This document shows, one piece after another, positions 41,408 through 48,952 of a stretch of 64,000 nt of DNA (position 1 is the stretch's first letter; each line of letters begins with the position of its first letter). The notes under the pieces were generated by a model. That model had not been told where the DNA came from, made no database searches, and was given only the letters and a program-made list of their open reading frames with translations. Origin of the DNA: Egbenema bharatensis (GTDB lineage: Bacteria > Cyanobacteriota > Cyanobacteriia > Elainellales > Elainellaceae). Position numbers and translations under genes: made by a program. The DNA is taken from the NCBI RefSeq assembly GCF_048077055.1, contig NZ_CP182236.1:2356001-2420000 (forward strand). The letters are read 5' to 3'.

Positions 41408-43699
41408 CTATCTCAAATCTAATGTCATTTGCCTGGAGAAATTTTGGACATTTTCCATCTCTAAAAGCTCCAATCCGGCTGCCACAACTTGTTCCGGTTC
41501 TATGTCTAAACATTGCAACTCATAGGGACAAGTCAAGGCATAGCAGGGACTACAAAGGGTAGGACGACGCAAAAGTCGGGAAGGACTGTTGCGAGGTTGC
41601 CACTGACATTCCATCTCGGTTCCGGCAAACAGAATCACGCTGGGTGTTCCCACCGCATCCGCAATATGCATGGTGGACGTATTATTCGACAGCACTAACC
41701 GGGCAGCCGCAACTAATGCCACCAATTCTGGAAGCGTTGTTGCCCCCATCAAATCAATCGCTCGATCGCCTAATTTCTTTAGGATTGACTGCGATCGAGC
41801 GCGGTCTTTTTCTACTCCTGTAACCACCACCGGATACTGAGTGATGTTACTCAACTGGCGAACGGCGGTGACAAAGCGATCGGGGTCATAATTCCGTGAT
41901 GGGCAACTCGTCCAGGGATTGAACAGGAGGAAGGGAAATGGCGCAGGATGGAACCGGGAGGGCGCATGCTGTTGTAGCAGTTGTAGGGCGGATTTTCGAC
42001 AGTCGGGTGGGATGTCCAGGGTGAGGCGGCGATCGGAGATAGTTAGACCGAGGAATTCCAGGAGGCGGAGGTTGCGATCGACCTGATGGAGGGCATCCGA
42101 GGCAGGGGGGACGGCATGGGTCAGGGTTCCCATATCTACTTCCTTCGATTCTGCAATCCGAATCGGAATACCTGCCAGGGCACAGATCAGGGCTGCGGGA
42201 TGGGGACTCTGGCTGAAGCTAGTGAACAAAATCGCGGCATCAAATGAGCTAGCCTTGAGGGTTTCAATCAGCTTCCAGTCCTGCTCAGGGCTAAAACTCC
42301 GCTGTCCAATGTCTTGCCAGAGGACACGCCAGGGCAGAACCTCGTCTATCCAGGGAAGGAGTGGCGCAGCCAGGGCCCCAGCCGGACTTGCCATGAGGGT
42401 GATGTGGGCTTCGGGCAGGTTTTCGCGCAGGGTTCGCAGGGCCGGACTGGTCATCAAGACATCGCCGATGTTGTCCAGGCGCAGGAGGAGAAGGCGAGGG
42501 TGGGGAGGGGGGAGGAGTGAGGAGTGAGGAGTGAGGAGTGGGGAGTGAGGAGTAGGGAGTGAGGAGTAGGGAGTGGGGAGGGGTAGGGGCGATTTGCGAA
42601 TCGCCCGTACAGGGGAGGGGTAGGGGCGATTACTCCTGCGGAGTTGCTGTGCGAACGGGAATCGCCCGTACGGTGGGGAGTGGAGGAGGGTTTTGGCGGA
42701 TTCCAGGACGGTGTTGGGGGAGATGGCTTCGAGGCAGGTGTCCCAGTCATAGGGACATTCCCCGCTGTACCAGCAGCGTTGTTCAGTGAAGTTGTGGACA
42801 AGACGATCGGGGCAGTGGGGATCGCCCTGGAGGTTGATGTGGGGGGAGGGTTGGCCATAGCGTTCGTGCCAGGTTGGGCCAAATAGGGTGAGGGTGGGGA
42901 TGTTGAGGGCGGCTGCGATGTGGGCAATGCCGGTGTCTGGAGCGATGACCAGATTCGCTTCTGCAATCATGGCTGTAAGCATCCGTAGGGTTCCTCGTGG
43001 CCAAACAACTGACGATCGCCCGATCGCCGCGGCAATCTGTTCGGCTTCCTCTGGTTCAGTTCCTTCAATCACAACGATCGATCCGCTAAATTCCTGCTGT
43101 AGTCCTTGTCCTACGGTGATGAAATGTTGGGTTGACCAGCGTTTAATTGCCATCCCCGTATCGGGACACAGGACAATCACGGGTTGGTAAAGTGCCCCTA
43201 GTTTGGAACGAACGATCGCCCGTTCGGATGGTGTGACAGTAATTTGCGGGTTGAGGGATGGAGGAATGGACTCGGAGATTACTGCTTCAGTTCGTAAAAT
43301 TTGTAAAAATCGATCGCTGACTCGTTCATTAGGTGGAGGCGATCGCCATAGATTGGTGATGACTTGCTGGGCAGAACTGCATTGAATTAAGTCGGCAATT
43401 CCGTCGTAATTGGTATCCGACACAATTAAAGTATGGGTTAAAATATTCGATCGATCCAACTGTGCTAAAGTCTCCTCCACTGCCTGCCGTGCCTGACCGC
43501 TGGCAGCATACACCACCCGATCGATCAGAGGATCGGACTCCAGCAGTTCTCCCCCTGGCGCAAAGGTCAGAACCGTTAATTCCGCCTGGGGATGCGATCG
43601 TTTTAAGGCGTGGATTGCGGGCAGGGCGATCACCAGATCTCCAATGCCGCCCAGTAATTCGATAAATAAAATCTGTCTGATTGCTTCACGGTGTTCCAT
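41408..43699 (-). CDS. Fused double GT9 (heptosyltransferase-family) glycosyltransferase with repeat-derived linker
   Basis: A 763-residue protein with two complete GT9 units. Unit 1 (about 1-345) begins ILFIELLGGIGDLVIALPAI and has APDTGIAHIAAALNIPTLTL and HCPDRLVHNFTEQRCWYSGE. Unit 2 (about 400-763) begins LLLLRLDNIGDVLMTSPALR and has LFNPWTSCPSRNYDPDRFVT and LSNNTSTMHIADAVGTPSVI. Both keep the GDxxxxxPA acceptor loop and the D/NT-HxAxAxGTP donor loop of ADP-heptose transferases. The linker (about 345-400; RRSNRPYPSP, then PTPYSSLPTPHSPLLTPHSS) is encoded by three kinds of dispersed repeat at 42511-42659. The fusion may be natural or produced by repeat insertion between or inside two genes. 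Confidence 0.85.
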   Translation of the reverse strand: MEHREAIRQILFIELLGGIGDLVIALPAIHALKRSHPQAELTVLTFAPGGELLESDPLIDRVVYAASGQARQAVEETLAQLDRSNILTHTLIVSDTNYDGIADLIQCSSAQQVITNLWRSPPPNERVSDRFLQILRTEAVISESIPPSLNPQITVTPSERAIVRSKLGALYQPVIVLCPDTGMAIKRWSTQHFITVGQGLQQEFSGSIVVIEGTEPEEAEQIAAAIGRSSVVWPRGTLRMLTAMIAEANLVIAPDTGIAHIAAALNIPTLTLFGPTWHERYGQPSPHINLQGDPHCPDRLVHNFTEQRCWYSGECPYDWDTCLEAISPNTVLESAKTLLHSPPYGRFPFAQQLRRSNRPYPSPVRAIRKSPLPLPTPYSSLPTPHSPLLTPHSSLLPPPHPRLLLLRLDNIGDVLMTSPALRTLRENLPEAHITLMASPAGALAAPLLPWIDEVLPWRVLWQDIGQRSFSPEQDWKLIETLKASSFDAAILFTSFSQSPHPAALICALAGIPIRIAESKEVDMGTLTHAVPPASDALHQVDRNLRLLEFLGLTISDRRLTLDIPPDCRKSALQLLQQHAPSRFHPAPFPFLLFNPWTSCPSRNYDPDRFVTAVRQLSNITQYPVVVTGVEKDRARSQSILKKLGDRAIDLMGATTLPELVALVAAARLVLSNNTSTMHIADAVGTPSVILFAGTEMECQWQPRNSPSRLLRRPTLCSPCYALTCPYELQCLDIEPEQVVAAGLELLEMENVQNFSRQMTLDLR
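42511..42585. repeat. Heptameric short tandem repeat inside a coding region
   Basis: GGAGTGA/GGAGTAG/GGAGTGG heptamers in about ten units. On the coding (minus) strand they give Pro/Ser/Thr/His/Leu-rich residues (TPHSPLLTPHSSLLPPP), the linker between the two GT9 units. Confidence 0.85.
42586..42659. repeat. Palindromic repeat (GGGCGATT-TGCG-AATCGCCC) and nested SDR copy inside a coding region
   Basis: A palindrome with 8-bp arms and TGCG centre (42586-42608) is followed by a second copy of the same GGGCGATT/AATCGCCC arms (from 42625 to 42668). There the centre is replaced by CTCCTGCGGAG-TTGC-TGTGCGAACG, matching the SDR repeats at 5882, 6336 and 43837. Both are flanked by TAGG and GTAC. Confidence 0.75.
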
Positions 43700-43714
43700 T
43701 CCCGTCCCCTTCTG

Positions 43715-43813
43715 TTTTGCTGGCAGGCAAGATGCCTGCGCTACGGTTTTTCCCAGCTTCTATTTCCTGGTTTCTTTTGCTGGCAGGCAAGATGCCTGCG
43801 CTACGGTTTTTCC
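43715..43813. repeat. 39-bp direct repeat with internal hairpin, two copies
   Basis: TTTTGCTGGCAGGCAAGATG followed by CCTGCGCTACGGTTTTTCC occurs at 43715-43753 and identically at 43775-43813, 60 bp apart, in the gap between the GT2 gene and the double GT9 gene. The GCAGGCAAGATGCCTGC part forms a hairpin and shares GGCAAGATGCC with other elements in the window. Confidence 0.85.
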
Positions 43814-43836
43814 TCCTGGTTTTCGTGCGGGGAATT

Positions 43837-43870
43837 CGCGTTCGTGCTGCGACTCCACAGGAGTAACCGC
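43837..43870 (-). repeat. Small dispersed palindromic repeat (SDR)
   Basis: The minus strand reads GCGGTTACTCCTGTGGAGTC then GCAGCACGAACGCG, aligning with the copies at 5882, 6336 and 42626. It abuts the stop codon of the GT2 gene (43873). Confidence 0.65.
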
Positions 43871-43872
43871 CC

Positions 43873-44688
43873 CTATACGCTCAAAACCTGGGGTGCATCA
43901 ATTTCCCGATCGACGATCGTGGTGGGCAATTCCTGGTGATAGGCTCCCGATGGAATGATGCCACAGCCGCCGTACTGGGCCATGACTCGCAATTGTGCCA
44001 AAACATCTTCTCCACAGTGATTCGGGGGAAGTTCTCGCCAAAATTCAAACCCGCCGACGCTGCGGAGCTTTGCCGTGTCATACAGCACACAGCCCGCGAT
44101 CCAGGCGACCCGATAGGTGCGTCGTGTGGCGGGGGTCAGGTTCAGGTTTTGCTGGACGTGGTAGAGATTAGCCGCATTATGAAGCTGATAGCGTTCCCAT
44201 TGGGGAGTGCCCGACTGCACAGTTTCCGGCTCCACTGCTCCCTCCCAAAACTCGATCGCCTGCTGGTGGGGACGAATATCCTGGAGAAAACTGAGTCCGA
44301 TCATAGCAGAGCCGACAAAGCCACAGTTTTCTACCTGCATCGTAGAGAGCAAGCTATCCATGACCCAGGGTTCCAGGATCAAATCATCATCCAGGAACAG
44401 CACATAGGGAGCCGTTGCCTGATCGAGCAGGAACTGCCGTTGCTCGCCAATGCCCCGTCGGGGGAGATGGGTTTGGGTGATCACCTCCTGCCCGTGCGAT
44501 CGCAGCACCCGCAAAGCGGCCTGAACCTCGCCTGCCTCTAAGGAAGCGGGAACGTCAGGACGATCGGACTGATCTGAGATAATCACGCGAAAATTTCGAT
44601 ACCGTTGCAGACCCAGGCTGGTAAGGGTTACTGCCAGGGCAGCAGGACGACAAAAGGTAGGAATCAGGACATCAATTACAGCGGACAT
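43873..44688 (-). CDS. GT2-family glycosyltransferase
   Basis: A 271-residue GT-A enzyme. VDVLIPTFCRPAALAVTLTS is the nucleotide-binding start, SDQSDRPDVP follows, and LFLDDDLILEPWVMDSLLST carries the DxD metal/UDP-sugar motif. The acceptor half has the CGEDVLAQLR acidic catalytic segment. It overlaps the upstream GT9 gene by 13 bp. In the cluster it probably adds a hexose or similar sugar to the heptose-containing glycan; this is inference. Confidence 0.92.
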   Translation of the reverse strand: MSAVIDVLIPTFCRPAALAVTLTSLGLQRYRNFRVIISDQSDRPDVPASLEAGEVQAALRVLRSHGQEVITQTHLPRRGIGEQRQFLLDQATAPYVLFLDDDLILEPWVMDSLLSTMQVENCGFVGSAMIGLSFLQDIRPHQQAIEFWEGAVEPETVQSGTPQWERYQLHNAANLYHVQQNLNLTPATRRTYRVAWIAGCVLYDTAKLRSVGGFEFWRELPPNHCGEDVLAQLRVMAQYGGCGIIPSGAYHQELPTTIVDREIDAPQVLSV

Positions 44689-45818
44689 AGTGCAGGATTT
44701 TGGAGGTTGGATTTTGAGTTTTGGCTGACAGAATCCGTTGGTGCGAGCAGGGAACGGACGGCTTGAATCACGGTATCAGGTTCAACTAAGCGCAGGCAAT
44801 GATGATGCCCTTCGGGACAGATGCTCTTGTAGCAAAGCCTACAGGGAACCTCATGGAACAGAACGCGATGGGGAATGCTCCAGGGCGTATGCTGTAGATT
44901 GGTCAGAGCATAGAGATCGACGACGGGCGTACCGACGGCAGACGCAAGATGGACGGGCGCAGTATTGTTTGATAGCAATAGGGGCGCTTGATGCAGGAGA
45001 GCCGCCAACTCACTCAGATTCAGGCGATCGACCAGGGAAAAGGATGTCGCCTGCATTTGGGTACGAATACTTTCCACCAACTCTGTTTCAGATTGAGTGC
45101 CCGTAAAAATCACCTGAAGCTGATCCTGCTGAACTAAGTGATGAGCTACCGTTGCAAAGGATTCAGGTGGATAGCGGCGGGAAGCTGCCGTTGCGCCCGG
45201 ATGAATCACGATCCAGGGTTGTTCTAAATTGACACCGATTTCCCGGAGCAGATCCCGAACTCGCTGGAGGGCGATCGGATCAAGTTTCAGCAACTGGCGA
45301 TCGTGAGTTGGATCATTTACAACTCCAGATACATCACAGCCAACGCTGGCAACCAGATCCAATTGTCGCTGTACCTCATGGCGGATTTGTTGCGCGGGTT
45401 CTGGGTCAGGAATCCAGTGGGTCAGCAGTTGATACGGATTTTCGTGACAGTGAGCCAATCGGAGCGGAATACCTGCCATGTAGCACAAAAAGGCAGAGGG
45501 CAAAGGATTCTGGCTGTATACCGTACAGATGATCGCCGCATCAAACTGAGCCTGACGGAGTTGTTCGATCATGGCAAACTCTGGCGCGTTGGTGATCCGG
45601 GGGGAGGTCGCCTTTAACCAGGGCGCATCATAGACGATCAGATCATCCAGGGATAATAGCGGAGCGGCAACGGCTCCAGCGGATGAGGTCATTAGCGTAA
45701 TGTGGCGATCGGGCTGTTCCAGTTTGAGGGCCAGCATCGCCGGAGCGGTCATGATCACATCACCGATCGTATCCAGCCGAATACAAAGAATTTTCCGGGC
45801 AGTCTTCCAGTTGAGCAT
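44676..45818 (-). CDS. GT9-family glycosyltransferase (heptosyltransferase-like)
   Basis: A 380-residue GT9 protein. LCIRLDTIGDVIMTAPAMLA is the N-terminal acceptor loop, VIHPGATAASRRYPPESFAT the donor phosphate site, and LLSNNTAPVHLASAVGTPVV the ADP-sugar loop; a cysteine-rich end (VPCRLCYKSICPEGHHHCLR) resembles that of heptosyltransferases. It lies 2 bp after hldE, which makes the ADP-heptose donor, a strong context argument for heptosyl transfer. Confidence 0.92.
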   Translation of the reverse strand: MLNWKTARKILCIRLDTIGDVIMTAPAMLALKLEQPDRHITLMTSSAGAVAAPLLSLDDLIVYDAPWLKATSPRITNAPEFAMIEQLRQAQFDAAIICTVYSQNPLPSAFLCYMAGIPLRLAHCHENPYQLLTHWIPDPEPAQQIRHEVQRQLDLVASVGCDVSGVVNDPTHDRQLLKLDPIALQRVRDLLREIGVNLEQPWIVIHPGATAASRRYPPESFATVAHHLVQQDQLQVIFTGTQSETELVESIRTQMQATSFSLVDRLNLSELAALLHQAPLLLSNNTAPVHLASAVGTPVVDLYALTNLQHTPWSIPHRVLFHEVPCRLCYKSICPEGHHHCLRLVEPDTVIQAVRSLLAPTDSVSQNSKSNLQNPALCPL

Positions 45819-45820
45819 AT

Positions 45821-47288
45821 TTAACAGTGGAGGGTACGGATTTGGTGAATTAATCGGGTCGTAGAACGATTATCGACGTAGGGCAGGATTTGCACCCTTC
45901 CGCCTAATTCTTCAACCAGACTGGCTTCGGGCAATGTTTCTCGCGTGTAATCTCCCCCCTTCACGTAAGTATCCGGACACACAATCCGAATCAAATGATG
46001 GGGCGTTCGATCGCCAAAGGGAACCACATGATCAACACAGCTTAAGGCAGATAAGACCGTGAGCCGATCGCTTAAAGGATTGACCGGCGCCATTCCCCTT
46101 GAGTTGCCGCACACTTTCATCTGAATTGACTCCAATGATCAACACATCTCCCAAAAGTTTTGCCTGGGTTAAATACGCGACATGACCGGGATGGAGAATA
46201 TCAAAACACCCATTCGTAAACACAATTCTGCGATCGGCGGCGCGATACTGCTGAACGTAGGTTGCCAGATCGGATTGATCCAGAATCAGCTTACTAGGAC
46301 TCCGGGCATCAATAATGGACTGGCGCAGTTCCTCTGCTCGGCAGGCGGTCGTTCCAGGTTGTTGCACCACGATCGCCGTTGCGGTACTGGCCAGGGAAGA
46401 GGCTGTCGTCGTAGAGGCTCCCGAAGCCAGAGCCAGGGTTAAAGCACTGATGAAGGTATCCCCCGCTCCAGAGGTTTGGTTCTGCGGCGCGGGACGGGCA
46501 TGGGTGCGAATCGGCGGTTGGCCCGGCTCAAACACGATCGCCCCTTCCACATCTAAGGTCACGGCCACAATGGATGCCCCCGTTAACTGCAACAATCGAT
46601 CGCCATAGGGGGTGATTTGTTCGGCGCGATCGCGGGGTTGTTTCGGCAGTCCCAGCAGATGAATTGCTTCATCATAGTTGGGTTTCACGGCCGTTGCCCC
46701 CACCGGATGATAGATCGATAACTGGCGAGAATCGATGACGAGGGTACGGGGAAACTCGGACTGCAAGGATTTCAGCTTATGGAGCAGCCGAGGGGTAAGA
46801 ATACCGTAGTTGTAATCTGAAATCACCACTGCATCCGCCTGGGGAAATTGGGTCATCAACCGATCGATCAATTGCTGTTCCAACTCCGGCGAAATCTCCT
46901 CCGTGCTGCCCTGATCCAACCGCACCAAGATTTGCGACCCTGCCAGAACCCGCTGCTTGGCTAAGGTCTGACGTTGCTCACTGCTGATCATCCCCGCCGA
47001 CGATACACCCCGTTGCTCCAGCGCTTGCCGTAACCGCTCACCCTCCCGATCGGCTCCCAGTACGGACAGGAAGACGACTCGGCTGCCCAGACTGGCTAAA
47101 TTCGTAGCCGTATTCGCAGCCCCTCCTGGCACATCCAACTGTTGGTGAACTGCCACCACTGGAGCCGGGGCTTCTCGACAGAGGCGATCGGTGCTGCCAT
47201 TGAGGTAGCTATCTAAGATGGCATCGCCAATCACTAATACAGTGAGGGATGTCCAGGAATCAATTCGGTGTAGGAGATCGGAAGTCAT
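45821..47288 (-). CDS. hldE: Bifunctional HldE (heptose-7-phosphate kinase / heptose-1-phosphate adenylyltransferase), frameshifted as read
   Basis: The N-terminal ribokinase-type domain (about 1-320; GGAANTATNLASLGSRVVFL, and the active-site GAGDTFISALTLALASGA) is followed by a cytidylyltransferase-type domain (FTNGCFDILHPGHVAYLTQA, with HPGH) that breaks frame after GVNSDESVRQLKG. Dropping one base near 46085-46098 restores KG-NAPVNPLSDRLTVLSAL and a protein of about 488 residues, the usual HldE length (E. coli about 477). The C-terminal end DTYVKGGDYTRETLPEASLV is intact. The enzyme phosphorylates D-glycero-D-manno-heptose-7-phosphate at O1 and, after GmhB, adenylates it. GmhB (47295) and a GmhA domain (48953) are in the same cluster. 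The indel is probably a sequence error. Confidence 0.9.
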
Positions 47289-47294
47289 AGGAGG

Positions 47295-47888
47295 TTAGGG
47301 AAGTAGGGATTGGGGAACCGGAAGTCGGGCAGGAGAATTGAGAATAATCTGGGCAGCTTCGTGCAGGTTTTTAACACGGTGGTGGGGCAGGCGGGCAGGC
47401 GTTAATTCCCATTCCGTTTCATTGCCGTTGTCGATCAGAATCGTGCGGCAACCAGCCGTTCGTCCGGCTTCAACGTCGTTGAGGATATCCCCAATCAGCC
47501 AGGACTGCCCCAGATCGATCGTCTGCTCCTGGGCCGCTCGAGCCAGCAGACCGGGTTGGGGTTTGCGACATGAACAATCGATCGCGTAGGACGCAACCGT
47601 ACCGTCAGGGTGGTGGGGGCAGTAGTAAAAGCCATCTAGCTGAATCCGGTGAGGGGTTAACAACTCCTGCAATCGATGCTCCACCGCAGTCAGGGCCGTT
47701 TCAGGGAAATATCCACGAGCAACTCCCGATTGATTCGTAATCACAATCAGTCGGTAATCCTCAGCCTGGAGCAGCTTTAATCCGGCGATCGCCCCTTCAC
47801 AAAGTTGAATCTGATCTGGATCAACGTTGTAGGGAACGTTCTCGATCAGTGTTCCGTCCTTATCAAGAAATACGGCCTTGCTGTACAC
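47295..47888 (-). CDS. gmhB: D-glycero-beta-D-manno-heptose-1,7-bisphosphate 7-phosphatase (GmhB)
   Basis: A 197-residue HAD phosphatase of the GmhB/HisB-N type. Motif I is VFLDKDGTLIENVPYNVDPD, motif II VITNQSGVARGYF, motif III the lysine in CRKPQPGLL, and motif IV SWLIGDILNDVEAGRTAGCR. The structural zinc site is made by CPHHPDG...DCSC. It removes the 7-phosphate of heptose-1,7-bisphosphate between the two HldE steps. It is 6 bp upstream of hldE in the same direction. Confidence 0.93.
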   Translation of the reverse strand: MYSKAVFLDKDGTLIENVPYNVDPDQIQLCEGAIAGLKLLQAEDYRLIVITNQSGVARGYFPETALTAVEHRLQELLTPHRIQLDGFYYCPHHPDGTVASYAIDCSCRKPQPGLLARAAQEQTIDLGQSWLIGDILNDVEAGRTAGCRTILIDNGNETEWELTPARLPHHRVKNLHEAAQIILNSPARLPVPQSLLP

Positions 47889-47979
47889 TCTTTACTCCTT
47901 CATATTCACCGGTGCGGGGGATGTGTGGATTGCCTCTACCCCATGACGGGCGGTTATTCGTGAATTGTCTCTATTTGGT

Positions 47980-48086
47980 GACTGGGCGGGCAAGATGCCC
48001 ACCCCACAAGAAGTTCAGTGGATTAGATAACCGGTCAATTATTCTGCTTTGGTGACTGGGCGGGCAAGATGCCCACCCTACAAGAA
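47980..48086. repeat. Dispersed hairpin element, two copies in tandem
   Basis: Two near-identical 33-bp copies (47980-48012 and 48054-48086) of GACTGGGCGGGCAAGATGCC-CACCC-ACAAGAA, 74 bp apart, between gmhB and the SDR gene. They match 29246-29278. Within an operon they may attenuate transcription or stabilise mRNA. Confidence 0.85.
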
Positions 48087-48110
48087 GTTCAGATGATTCA
48101 ATTTGCATTC

Positions 48111-48836
48111 CTATGGCCATGATGTTTCTCGGATTGGAATCACCATTACTTCAGGAATTACTGTTTCAGCTGGTTGCATCAGTACATAACGAACGGTGTC
48201 AGCAACGTTTTTCGGATCCTGGAGGACATTGGGATCGATATCTGGAAACCGATCGAGGAGGAACGGGGTTCGCATTCCGCCAGCCACAACGGCGGTTACT
48301 TTGACTCCGTGGGGTCTACCTTCAACGTGGAGGCTATGGCTTAATCCCATCAATCCCCACTTACTGGAATGGTAAACAGAGGCATTCGCCCAGGTGCGTT
48401 TGGATGCAGTCGAGGAAATGTTGACAATATGTCCACTGCCCTGCTGTTTCATCAGGGGCAAAATCAATTTTGATAGGACAAAGGGAGCGCGTAAGTTGAC
48501 ACTCATCACCTTATCCCAATCGGCGATCGACAATTCCTCGACGGATAGGGTGACATCGGCTCCGGCATTGTTGATCAGGAAATCGATTTTTCCATGCTGA
48601 TCCACAATCTTTTGAATCGTAGTTTCCACCTGGGCATCGTTGGTAATATCCAGAGGCAGGGCAACCGCTTCCAGACCGCGATCGCATAAATCCCTGGCTA
48701 CCTGCTCGGCTAGCTCTGCCTGAATATCTGCCACGATCGCCACCACTCCGGCTTCCGCCAGGGTTTCGCAAATCGCAGCACCTAAACCGCGACCACCCCC
48801 CGTGACAAGGGCTACTTTCCCAGACAACATTTGCAT
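48111..48836 (-). CDS. Short-chain dehydrogenase/reductase in the heptose/glycan cluster
   Basis: About 241 residues from the ATG at 48836 (GGAG eight bases upstream; 48857 is an alternative). It is a classical SDR with LVTGGGRGLGAAICETLAEA, NNAGADVTLSVEEL, the catalytic NISSTASKRTWANAS and YHSSK. It is short and of the FabG type, not an extended SDR with a TGxxGxxG N-terminus, so it is not the HldD epimerase. It may modify a sugar or lipid in the same pathway, but its position between gmhB and the GT4-GmhA gene, flanked by repeats, may be incidental. Confidence 0.9.
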   Translation of the reverse strand: MQMLSGKVALVTGGGRGLGAAICETLAEAGVVAIVADIQAELAEQVARDLCDRGLEAVALPLDITNDAQVETTIQKIVDQHGKIDFLINNAGADVTLSVEELSIADWDKVMSVNLRAPFVLSKLILPLMKQQGSGHIVNISSTASKRTWANASVYHSSKWGLMGLSHSLHVEGRPHGVKVTAVVAGGMRTPFLLDRFPDIDPNVLQDPKNVADTVRYVLMQPAETVIPEVMVIPIRETSWP

Positions 48837-48921
48837 GGTGTTAACTCCAATGGACATAAAACTACAATGAATTGAGGAATAAACTGAGCATGTAGGAGCT
48901 TTGACAACTTATCCGTAGCCT

Positions 48922-48945
48922 GGTGGTGGGCAGTGCCCACCCTAC
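48922..48945. repeat. Short inverted repeat (GTGGGCA/TGCCCAC type)
   Basis: GGTGGGCAGTGCCCACC is a perfect inverted repeat just past the 3' end of the GT4-GmhA gene, related to the element at 4027-4050. Confidence 0.6.
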
Positions 48946-48952
48946 TCCTGAG

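Noticed and set aside
42511..42659. Possible CRISPR or separate intergenic region between two GT9 genes
   Set aside because: Heptamers and palindromes without spacers, and the frame of the surrounding gene stays open through the whole stretch.
48111..48857. SDR as the missing HldD epimerase
   Set aside because: It is a short classical SDR with TGGGRGLG and YHSSK; HldD is an extended SDR of about 310 residues with a different N-terminal loop.
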